Below are positions 27,851 to 38,600 of a stretch of 64,000 nt of DNA, piece after piece. The DNA is taken from contig NC_090020.1 in assembly GCF_036417845.1 (NCBI RefSeq), forward strand, positions 46,112,425-46,176,424, written 5' to 3'. Below the pieces are notes generated by a model, which searched no databases, had not been told where the DNA came from, and saw nothing but the letters and a program-made list of their open reading frames with translations. The DNA comes from Apteryx mantelli (lineage: Eukaryota > Chordata > Aves > Apterygiformes > Apterygidae). The stretch's first letter is position 1. Every line of letters begins with the position of its first letter. Position numbers and translations under genes: made by a program.

Positions 27851-28032
27851 TATTTTTCTGGCCAATGCTGGGACTAAGCCCCCCATTGCTGCCACAGATG
27901 AGAAACTCCTCACAGAACAGGTCTCTTAGCAGCACAGCCCTTCCCTTGGCAGCCCCTTTCCAGAACCACTGCAACAGTGTCTCTCGACTTTCTCTCTCTC
28001 AGCTCCAGCCCCAACTCTAACCCTAATGCTAG
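27851..28032 (+). repeat. ~180-bp unit, copy 1
   Basis: The unit starts with 'tttttctggcc', passes through 'ctaagcccccc', 'cagatgagaaactcc', 'caggtctcttagcagcaca' and 'ccactgcaac', and ends in a pyrimidine tract and the telomere-like 'ctctaaccctaatgc' at 28,015-28,029. Copy 2 follows directly in tandem, offset by about 184 bp. Confidence 0.75.
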
Positions 28033-28170
28033 GATTTTTTTCCAGCCCCTGGTGTAACTAAGCCCCTTATTGATGGCCCAGATGAGAAACTAGTCACAGG
28101 CCAGGTCTCTTGGGAGCACAGGCCTTCCTTTAGCAACCCCTTCGCAGTTCCACTGCAACGGCACCTCTTG
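28033..28170 (+). repeat. ~180-bp unit, copy 2 (truncated)
   Basis: It aligns with copy 1 from 'gattttttt' through 'ccactgcaacggc', then departs into the CGATAG-rich interior before reaching the telomere-like end. It shares 'agatgagaaact', 'ccaggtctcttgg' and 'agcacaggccttccttt' with the other copies. Confidence 0.75.
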
Positions 28171-28189
28171 GCCATTCTGAATCTCGGGA

Positions 28190-28418
28190 GGCCTGGCTGA
28201 GTATCGATATGCATACATGTAGCCAGGGAAGGAAATGTAGAGCTATTGATGCCTGTAGATAGGTATTGGCTGCTCTCGATCTTGGCTGGCATGCAGAGCT
28301 TTCACTCTCAGACCGATGCTGCTGTGGGTGAGGCATCGTCACTCACTGACATCGATCGCTCTCAATAGGGAGCAGCATGGATGCCTCTCCAGATCCATAC
28401 CTATCGATAGGCATCGAT
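28190..28418 (+). repeat. 229-bp duplicated segment, copy A
   Basis: It runs from 'ggcctggctga' to 'aggcatcgat'. The same 229 bases, with no gaps and roughly 15 substitutions by eye (about 93% identity), recur at 28,819-29,047. Many differences are C/T or G/A changes at CpG positions (CGAT versus TGAT or CAAT), as expected from methylated-CpG decay after duplication. Confidence 0.85.
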
Positions 28419-28818
28419 TCCTCTTGATGTCACCTGGCATCTGTAGCTTTTGCTCTTGGGGCAGTTTTGCTCTTGGTAGGCACCAGAGACTATCAGCATT
28501 GACGGTGCTCAGTTTGGCGGGGCCACGATGAGTATCCTTTTCCAGAGGTTTGGCTAGGCCATGACATCCCAAGATATCAATTCCCATCAATAGGCATTGA
28601 TTCCTCTTGGTCTGGTCCAGTATCAAGGCCTGTCCATTTCCTTACCTCTCGATAGGGATGGATCTCAGTAGGTATTGACAGTTCTGGATGACCATGGATA
28701 ACAATCCCTACTCCCTAATTCTCGATGTGGAGAGGCATCTAGAGTTCTTGTTCTTGGACTGCTTTTGCCCTCCGTTTGCGCCAGAGACTGCCAGCCTTGA
28801 CTGTTGTCCATATCGGGT

Positions 28819-29047
28819 GGCCTGGCTGGGTATTGATATGCATACATGTAGCCAGGGAAGGAAATGTAGAGCTATTGATGCCTGTGGATAGGTATCGGCT
28901 GCTCTCGATCTCAGCTGGTGTGCAGAGCTTTCGCTCTTGGACCGATGTTGCTGTGGGTGAGGCATCGTCACCCACTGACATCGATAGCTCTCGATAGGGA
29001 GCAGCATGGATGCCTCTCCAGATCCATACCTATTGATAGGCATCGAT
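28819..29047 (+). repeat. 229-bp duplicated segment, copy B
   Basis: Direct repeat of the segment at 28,190-28,418, starting 629 bp downstream of it, same length, no indels. It ends in overlapping ATCGAT palindromes and is followed at once by the ATAAGTGG minisatellite. Confidence 0.85.
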
Positions 29048-29060
29048 ATCGATCTGCTCT

Positions 29061-29262
29061 AATAAGTGGTGGTGGGCAATAAGTGGCAGAGGGGTAATAA
29101 GTTCCACAGGGGATCATGATATGTGGTGGTGTCTGATAGGTGGCAGGGAGTGTGATAGGTGAGGGGGGATCATAATAAGTAGTGGGGGCATAATAAGTGG
29201 CAGGAGGGTGTAATAAGTGGCAAGGGGGGTGGAATGAGGTGCGGGGGGGGGTAATAAGTGGC
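29061..29262. repeat. G-rich ATAAGTGG minisatellite
   Basis: About nine to ten degenerate units of roughly 18-22 bp are built on AATAAGTGG-C-A-GGGG. Most intact copies are at 29,061-29,098 and 29,180-29,262, with decayed ones between. G-runs of four to nine recur on the plus strand at spacings that could allow G-quadruplexes. The minus strand is open and gives a Pro/Tyr-rich translation that is an artefact of the repeat. Confidence 0.85.
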
Positions 29263-29527
29263 ATCTGTAGCTATTTTTTTCACAATGATTCTGCTCACGG
29301 GATGCGGCGACGACTAGCCAAGTTGACTGTTCATAATATTGAGAGGCCGTACTGAGTACGAATTACCAGATGTATTGCCAAGAAATGACATCTATAGATA
29401 GCCAGGCCTCTCCATAGGCATCAATAGCTCTCCATCTCCTCACACACCTCAGCTTTCGTTCTTGGACCACGTATGTTCTCAGTAGGCATGAACGACTGTC
29501 AACATCAACACCTCTCGATATGGGGGT

Positions 29528-29680
29528 CTAAGACCCCCATTGCTGGCCCAGATGAGAAACTTTTCATAGGACAGGTCTCTTGGCAGTACAGTCCTTCCTT
29601 TGGCAGCCCCTTCCCAGAGCTATTGCAACAATGCTGCTAGGCTTTTGCTTTCTCCCAACCCTACACCTAACTATAACCCC
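29528..29680 (+). repeat. ~180-bp unit, copy 3
   Basis: Homologous to the units at 27,851 and 28,033: 'acccccattgctggcccagatgagaaac' (read across 29,534-29,560), then 'caggtctcttggcag', 'ccttcctttggcagcccct', 'ctattgcaac', a pyrimidine tract, and a decayed telomere-like tail 'ctaactataacccc' at about 29,667-29,680. Its position on the far side of the CGATAG interior suggests that the interior was inserted into, or expanded within, an array of these units. Confidence 0.75.
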
Positions 29681-32600
29681 TATTGTACCGAAGTGTCTTA
29701 TGCACAGAATTTTGTGAAGTGTCCCATACATGCTGGCTTAGTATTCGCAGGTCAGATAGGCTGGAAGAGTCCTAGGTCGAATGTCTTGTTGGAACTGAAA
29801 TGCTGTATGAAGCTTTATTGAGATGCTGGCACTGCGGCCTAGATGCTCCTGCACCTTATTGCTTTGCCACTGCAGGCCCTTCAGTTTGTTAGGGGAAGGT
29901 GTAGTTATATCAGATATATCAAAAATATTGAAATGTCAGGATCTGCCATTTAAAGTAGTACTTAGGTGCCTAACATCCTTTGGGATCTTCTCAGAAGCCT
30001 TAGGAGCTTGATCTTTTAAACTGCAAGTCCTTTCAGTCTCCTTGTAAGCTGTACAAAAGTGTAGGACTGCACAAAGGCCTGGATCACTTTCAAGGCTCCT
30101 CTGCTTTTTTTTCCTAATTAACTGCTGTAAAGCTTCAAATGAGAAGATTTGATACTGCTGTGCTGCTCAGTGTTTAGCAGTGGCAGGTTTTTCAAACAAG
30201 AAATTTTTATTAGTTGGAGTATAGTCATCACTTAGCTGAAAAGATGTATTTGCAGGAACCTCTTAAAAATTTTTCTTGCGAATAATTTAGTGTCTCTACA
30301 GAACTTTACCAGAACTACGTGTAACCCCATGCTGCACTGTCTTCTGTTTCAACACACAGCAGTAAATCCAGATGATTAGTCTGGGGTTTACACTTTCATT
30401 TGTGATTCTTGGAAGACTGTGGGGAAAACTACCTGAGAGAACTTACATGAGTGAGCAGGGTTTTTTTTCCCCGCCCTTCAGTCATAGGCACCTCTGTCTC
30501 ACTTAAGAGCCAGTGCCAGAACTTCACTTCTTTGCTAACTGCTTCTTCAGTCAGGCACTTAATCTTGCAAATCCCAGTGTTGTGCCTTAACAGAGTCTTC
30601 ACCTAGTGCTGTGTAAAGTGGAAGTACACAAAAACATTTCTTTCCACCTGTTGTTAGCTGTTATAACAAGGTGTCTCTACAGGAGGCATAAGGTAGTGGA
30701 AAAAAGTTCTTCTATTGGGATATTCATACCCTACATTAACCATGAGATCTTGAAAGATTTCATTAAAATTTTTTTAAAGCATAATAGTTTGGATTTTTTT
30801 ACCTGAGTCATAATTTTGGTATCTCAATTTTCATAGTAACACTAAGAAGAGATTATGGAAATCAAAAGTTTTATCAAAGCATGGTGAAAATGGCAGTAAT
30901 TACTCACAGAGATTGGTTTCACTTAAAGAAAAGCATTAAGTGGCTTTAAACAAACTTGTTTAAGACCAAACTGGTATTTAAAATTAAGTAATAAGATTTT
31001 TTAAATATAAAGTAAACAGAGCACTATGTCATGTGTAAAAGAAATGGCATAAAGATTGGATATATCTGTAGGTTACTGCCTTCACCTTTACTGGAAATGA
31101 TTGTAGAAATAGGGAGGATTTTAATCTGCTGTCCAAGGGGCAGAATTTGTGTGTTTCTTTCTCAGTGTTTGACATCTGAACACAGCTGTAGCTTGAAGAA
31201 AAGATTATGTAATGTTGCATCCTCAAATTTGCAAGGTTCTAGCCCCCAACTTCTGAACCTGTTTTGACATGTCTTTTCCTTTGTGCCCACTGGGTTATTT
31301 CTTTCGGTCTCTTAAGAATTGCAAAAGGTAGCTGCAAGTGACACAAGACAATGGGCAGGGACCACATAGGGTGCTAATTCCAGAAATCAACAACAATTTT
31401 TTTTCTTTGTGAAATGCAGAATATTTTGTAGTATTCCCAAGAGCAGTGTTATTAGAAGTGGTCTTTCACTTGACTACAGAAGCAAATGAATAAATATATC
31501 CTGTAAATATCAAATAAAATTTGAGACAGCGTGATACAAATATTTTACATTTATTGGAAGAGTACAGTAAAAAGGGGACTGCAGACTCATTAGTGGTAAC
31601 TGGTTCATCAGAAAAGACAAAGGGCTATTCAAAAATGGTCTGCAGTTTACAAGAATACTGAAATTCCGTTTTGTAACAGCCTAGGAAAATAAAAAGTTAG
31701 CTTAAGTTCAAATGTGTAACTTTAAAGTATATAAAAAATTGGCAAATAAATAAAAGTTAAAATGCAGATCTATTTAAAATTATAAAGGACAGACAACTGA
31801 CAACTATTACATAGTTATCATTTCAGACTTGCTTAAAAGCCAGATAAACTCACAAACGTCATTTTGTTTTTTTTACATGTGTACTTTTGGGAAGAAGCAC
31901 CCATTTCCAGTGTTATGTATTATCGATCTGTTTCACAAATATATTATTTTTAAAAAACAAAGAGTATAAAAGGTGCTTTACCTGATATTAAACTTGCTGG
32001 TGCATACTTTGGCACAAACTGGAAAAAAAATCTAAACACGTTTGCAAACTGTATCCATGCCTCGCTCAAGGTTACATGAGTCAAAAGCTCTGTGTATGCT
32101 AGTGGGTCAGTGAACCAACCTTCCCTCCTTCATCAACACCCTTCCTCCTTCTCCAGTTGTCCACAATTATACAAAGGAAAATTATGTAGTTGGAAAAACA
32201 GCAGTCCTACAATTGTTAGTTCAAGCTTCATCTCTGGATGTCTTTCAAACATGCATATAACTACACAGTCCTCTAATAGGAGGGAAGGATAGGTGTTTGG
32301 TTTTGGCTTTCAGTCCTCAAGCTTCCTTTTAGGAATCTGTCTGTCTCCTGTGTGATGAGCCTAAACCCTGAGTTTTTCCTATTCCATGTTTTTAGCATTT
32401 TAGTAAAAATTGGGTGGGAAGCTCAGTGGAAAAAAATAAGTTAATGTCAGTTACAGGTAATGATAAAATTAACAGTGGGAACAGATATGTTCTAGCTGGT
32501 TGGTCTACTGAAGAGTGTGAATCTGTGGCATGACCAAGCAGAAGGTGGAAGGAAGGAAGGTAATGCAGAGTCCCCATTGTATATCTCCTTTCATTTATGC

Positions 32601-35600
32601 CTGCATAGTGACAAAGAAAAAAACGTTGTCACTATCTCTCCTTAAGCACTACAACTTAAGGTGTTGTAAGGAATTGCCACTCTGGGGATACAGCAAACTT
32701 CCAATCTCCAGTGGATTATTGGTGATTTGTAGCAAGCGTAAGCATGTTATAAAAAGATGGCATACAGAGTGCAAGACATTCTCTGTGGCATCCTTGCTGC
32801 ACCTGTGCTACATGTCAGAGTGGCTGAAAGCACCTGAATTGGCTACTTTAACTGAGTAGTTTTACTGATAAAGTGGAGTGGAATGAAGGTACAGTTTTAC
32901 CTTTCCGTAGAATTCAAGTCAAATATAAACATTTCTATTGCAGAGAGAGTTTGTGCAAGGAATACTGCTGTTCAAAATATATAAAAGGTTTTAATTGAAC
33001 CACTGCTATTTTAAAATTTATTAAACCATATCAACTTAGTTGCCTACTGAAAGATTAGGTGCCCTGTAGACTTTACTGACTTAGCAATGCATCTTGTTTG
33101 AATTTGCAAGTCTCAGAATGGGGGTGCATGTGGTGTGCTGGGGTGTGTGTGTTAAAACTAAGCATTGGGGAATGGTGGTGTTCTTTATGTCTTTTACAGT
33201 GTGGTCAAGTCATGATGCATTTCGGGTTTGTAACTCAACTATGTGCCTCACCTTGACTTTGCAATTACTTCAGTTTTCATACAAACACATTGCCACCTGT
33301 ATAAAGGTAAACATCAGTGTGATATTTTTGAGTCAGAGAGAATCAGGGATGGATCAGAACTTTTGTCTTACAAGAGTAACTTTCTTGAAGTAAGTGAAAG
33401 GGGAGCATATTTAGTATGAGGAACCATCAGAGTACAGTAATGCCTGGGAGATGCAAAGAGACAGAATCTTCTGGCTTAACGGTACAGCTCGGCTAGAGTT
33501 GTTGTTAGCCTACTGCAGCCCTCCTTAAAGGGCACAAAGACTCTTTTCTAATTGAAGCACAAGATCATAGAGAACTAGTTTACATAGCAGTAATCCAAGG
33601 ATTTTGTGTTGCTACTGCGTTTAATATTTGTGGATTTTCTTACATGTTGACAAAGACTAAAATGACTGAGCTGTCTGTATAAAGACAATGGTGTAGATTT
33701 CTTATTTACTTTTTAGTGGTGGAAACTGCTTGCTGATAGCCTCAATGCGTGTAATCTAGAAGTGATTGCTGATTGATCTGATTTTTCTTTTAAAAAGCAT
33801 AATTGCCTTAAATTGATGAAGGGTTTCAGTGGAGAAGCATGTGCTGTGTATATTAGCTATGTAGCTGAAATTCTGTGAATGGGCTAATCTATCACCTTTT
33901 TGGTTCTAAAATTAAGTGACAGTTCCAAATAGTGGCAATTTAGGAACACTTTTTTCAAACCTTCTTTGCTAGTAGGTGTCCTAAGTTACCCTATTGACAC
34001 AGATATACTTCAGTTCATATTTATGTATAAACACAAAGCAAGTTGTTGCTAGTTCACAGATCTTTCAAGTTTTCACTCTATGATCTCAGTCAACTGTATT
34101 TGAAGCTTTTATTTACTCATTTTTTGCAAGTATGGACAATGGTTTCTAATTTAGAGAAGGCATGTATAATCTGAGATCTACAAATGAACTACTCCATAAT
34201 AGCTATAATCCGAGAGAGCTCCAAAATAACAATGGGTCTAGCTAGCAATCTAATTAGACACCCCCCCCCCAAAAAAAAAAACCTCTAAAAATTTGAATTT
34301 AAGTCCTTCCTAAATGGTGTCTGTAAAAATGGTGTTCTAAAATAGCTGGTGTTCTAAAACACAACTTCCTGAAAATGAAAGAACTCAGAATTAACAGCCA
34401 AGTGCTACACTTGGACATATATTCCAGTTAGAATTTTATGTACAAGAGCATTATAGGGGCATTAGAGTAACTTTTGCGTATTGGTGGAGACAGCATTTGC
34501 TTAGAGAGAACAGTAAATATTTCTGAGCATTCCCATTTTATCAGATTAATAGTAAGGCTGAAATACAGAAATCACTCTTGCTTATTTAGCTTATTTATAG
34601 ACAAGGAACAAAAACCAACTTGGTTTCTAGAATTGAAGTTGTGGATTTTTTTTGAATTAGCTGTTGATTTGAAGATACAATGTGTAGCTTCTAACTCCTA
34701 TGCTAACCTCCCCCTCCACCTCTGATCTACTCAGTATATTTCTGCAGAGAAACACCTTAAAATATTAAGAACGTACTGAAGCTTGGCAAAACTCCTTAGT
34801 ATAACTGACTTTATAGATTTAACAGTCTCAATGTGAGACTAGAGATGAATGAAACTTGGAGAACTGTTGATTCTTTCTTATGCAAATAAAAAGAACGTGA
34901 ATTTTCTGCAAAAGCATGTTGGTTTAAAAATTTATCTTACTTTGATATATGCATTAAAGTGGTGGAATGTTAATGCAAATGCAGATAAGAGCAGGGGAAA
35001 ATACAGAGTTCATGTTCTTCTCATTCTTGAAAATGATTAAAAAAAACCCCTCATTACTCTCAAGTTGCACAATCTAGCTTTAGGAGGGGGTAAAATGCCA
35101 GTGAGGATGGAAGCACAGAGCACTTCCACGCTTGCACTGTGGTGTCTTTTTGTACTAAATCTCCCCCCCCCCTTTTTTTATTTGTCCCCTCTGCATCTGT
35201 TATCTATTTGCTGTGCCTCTTAACCCATTTACTTTTTCCCCAGTTTTAGAAACTGCTGGGATCTGGGCGGGGCGGGGGCTGTTGTCTTTTATAATACCAA
35301 CTGTTAAGTTTATGAACCATTTCAGATATCCCCCGCAAACAGGAAAAGTAGCTGTTAGCTGAGGATTGAGACCTCTGTTTGTTGCCCCGTGGCTGACTTG
35401 TGTTCTTTTCTGCTCTTAATAACAAGGGAAAATAAAATACCATGTGGGGTTTCAAACTAGATTCTTGGTAACTACCAAGCAAATAGGAATAAAATCTGAT
35501 CAGGGAATCACACAGCAACAGGATAGGCTAATTATAAGTTTTAAAAACCAATAAAGCAGAAAAAGCATTCCCTGTTTTTGTCAGCGCTGTTACCAGTACA

Positions 35601-38600
35601 ATGCCTCATTTTCCAGGGAAGGCAATGCTTTCTGGAGGATTAAGAAGATGTTTGGTGATGAGCAGTGACTGAGAATCAACTAATACTTAGTGCTAACCTG
35701 TACTGTTCTCAAAAGGCCAATAATTAACTGTTCTATATGGTGCTTAGTATAATAAACATAATGAATGTGCTTACTGAACTTGGGATGTTAGAGTTGTGAG
35801 AGTTGTTAGTCAGAACTTGCTATATCTTTCAGTTGAAAGACTCTTCCCTTCCTTGGTCTGAAAGTGAAGTTGGGTGTTAATAATGCACTAACATGCAATG
35901 CTGAAAAGTGTGTGCTGCTAGAAAGCACAAATGCCTTATCAATTTCAGAAAAGAAGCAATAGCAATACTTGAATGACAGTGTTCAAAATGTGACGTGAGA
36001 AAAGATTCTTATGTTTTCAACTTGCAATTTTTATCTTTTAAAACCTTTTCTTAGCTTTTAGAAAGAAAAACTATTGTGGGGCAATTCTAGTACAAGAAAG
36101 TGACCTCCAAATTAGAAATAATATTCTTTTATTGGAGTAACTCTTACAGAAACTGGATAGGTTTCTGAGGTTGATGCATTTTTCTTGTACAGTTTTTACT
36201 GATGAGAGTGTAAGGACCCCATATTTATTATAGCAATTCTGCAGAAGAAAAGTGTAGAAGAAAAACTTTTAATAGAGCCTGTGTTCCAAATTTACTAGCT
36301 CACTCTTAAAAAGTGATGGTTGTTTGGAAGTTAAGGAATAGTGGACTTCCATCTCTACCTTCTAATTACTAATTAAAGTCCTATATTCTTGAAAGTGAAG
36401 GACTGCGTGAATAGGATTTTAAAAAAAGTACCTTTGCTGGTGGTAGAGGTATTCTTCCCTCCACATTATCTTGACTTCCCTAGCAAGAATGCTTTCAGCA
36501 CTATCACATGTCCTCTTGTGCTTCAGGAAAAATAATTAATTGGTGAGCTCTTATTTTAATAGCAAAGTATTTTATGCTTAGTTATAAAAGTGTTACAAAT
36601 ACAAGTGCATAACAAACATTTTGGATTCTCTGAATTAGTCTCTTTTTATTCTGTTTTTGTAATGAGTTATCAGTACTTATCAGAGCCAGCTATTTTCATA
36701 ACTACTGCTCTTGAATATTGTATTTGATGACACTATTTAGACACTAACTTGTCTCCAAATATTTCATAGTTGCAAATAGTCAGTGGCATTGCCATTTAGA
36801 AGATGTGACAATAAGAATACTGGAAACAAGCCTAGTAATTAATCACTGTTGTTACTATCTATGCAGCAACATGTCTGAGAAATTCTCTTGGGTGGGGGGA
36901 GTTTCAAATGCCTCTGAGCTTTCCCTGCTCTATTTAACGTCAAGAAGCTTTTATTTTTTATTAATAACTTCACAATAGGGAGGGGGTAACAAAGTCGTAA
37001 CTTCATAGTAAGTTTTAGGGATGTGCTTGTAGCATTTGAACAAGCATAAAAGGTGGTCAAAGACATGGATAAAAAACAAAACAAAAAAACTGTATGTATG
37101 AATAAACTAATGTTTCCTTAAATAGTTTTCTGTCCAAAGATGAGACTTATTTTAGAAACAGCGCTTTTTTACCAGAAGCCTTCTGGTGATGTACTTTCCA
37201 ATAAAAACTTTAAAATGTTAGGCAACTCTGTGAAAAGGTAGGTTTTTGTTAAAGTTAGGAAGCAAAAATGCAAAATAACTGTAGTTGCTAAAGGAAACTA
37301 ATGAAAATGTACACTTTCAAAGGGAATGTATTGATGAAATGTTGACTCTACAAGACCAGACCTCAACTGAAGCAAAGTCTGTTTTCAGACATGATGCTTT
37401 TCATTATTTTACTTTCTATAAAATTGAAATATATATGCTTAGGAATCCTAATGATTTCACTGATGATTGAACTCTGAAGCTACTACAAATGCTGAATTTC
37501 TACTGAAAACAATTTAAACTAAGCATGCATTATTGGCCTTCAAAACAATCTTTTTAGAAACTATGTAATTCGTTGGAAAAAGATGAAAGGAACAGATAAA
37601 CCTGTAGAAGCCCATCTCATGTAACAGACTTTGGTATTTCTAACTGATGCTGCCAGTACTCAGAGTCTCTCCCATTTAACAGCCTGAACAACTTAGAAGC
37701 CCCCTGGCTGGGACAGTGCAGATGCAAAAACCTACTTGAAACACTGTACTTGCAAAAGAGACCTAGTCTACCTTTCTTGTAACTGCCTTAGAATATACAA
37801 AGTATTGGATAAACAAGCCAAATAACCAGTATCTGGTTTTAAGGTATGAGCAGTGCAAGACTTAAGTCATTAAAAGTCCACAGAAAGCTGATATGGCAGC
37901 TTCGGTTCCTGAATACCATGTCTAGCTTTCAAATTTCATCATATGGCAGTTTGTTTGTGAACTCCCCTGTAGTAAGTTTACAAAAACTTAAAAATGGTAT
38001 CTATAGGTATACTTGGCATGGGTTCCACTTCCTCAAGTGTATAATTACAGTAATTACTACTGAGACATGACAAACAAATGCCACAAACACTGCCAAATCA
38101 ATGATAAGAAAACACTTTAAATAATCTGAGAGACATGTACCTGTGTTTAAATTTACCCTCTGCCTATAAACTCATTCTGGTCATCTCCCAGGGAGCTGCT
38201 ATTTTTGAACTGAACTGATGCCTACTTCGGGAATAGTAATAATAATATTTTCTTGTTGCTGTAGATATCCCATGTTTTAAAAATCCTTTCATTTTAAACA
38301 GATGTATGATATGAACGACAAACATTAAGTACTTCAGAGTAAAATATGAATACAATTTTTATCTGTATGTGAAAGTCAGGATGGTGTCCAGTTAATTTAA
38401 GACAAACAGTATTTTATTATTGTCAGGAGGGTATGTATCAAAGACATAAGTAATCTGTATCATAGGAAAGAATATTAACTCTCCAAAGAAGCTATGAATG
38501 TTGACAAGAGAAGACACTGTTGTCCTTACTTGCAGACTTTAGTGGTGCATAGATAAGGACCTGCAGTTGGATGATTCTTGGATTTGGAACTTGGATTTTT

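Larger units (their letters stand above)
27851..29680. repeat. Composite satellite-like repeat block
   Basis: About 1.8 kb is built almost wholly of repeated pieces. Three copies of a roughly 180-bp unit (27,851-28,032; 28,033-28,170; 29,528-29,680) flank a CGATAG/ATCGAT-rich interior. The interior contains a 229-bp segment present twice (28,190-28,418 and 28,819-29,047), further diverged relatives of the same motif (around 28,446, 28,745 and 29,452, each with a '...ctcttggac...' core followed by '...gaga-ctgtcarcatt...'), and a G-rich minisatellite (29,061-29,262). The block is richer in CpG than its surroundings. Open frames through it on both strands are by-products of the repetition. I do not recognise the family. 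It may be a dispersed bird satellite or a transposon-derived array. Confidence 0.8.

Noticed and set aside
28339-29264. Several overlapping frames of 60-110 codons on both strands in the repeat block
   Set aside because: They follow the tandem repeats (duplicate peptides such as DLERHPCCSL appear twice) and have no start context or family match. They are repeat artefacts.
31489-32060. Considered as the 3' UTR end of a separate minus-strand gene
   Set aside because: There is an AATAAA on the minus strand, but no upstream coding exon other than FER was found, so a separate gene is not supported.
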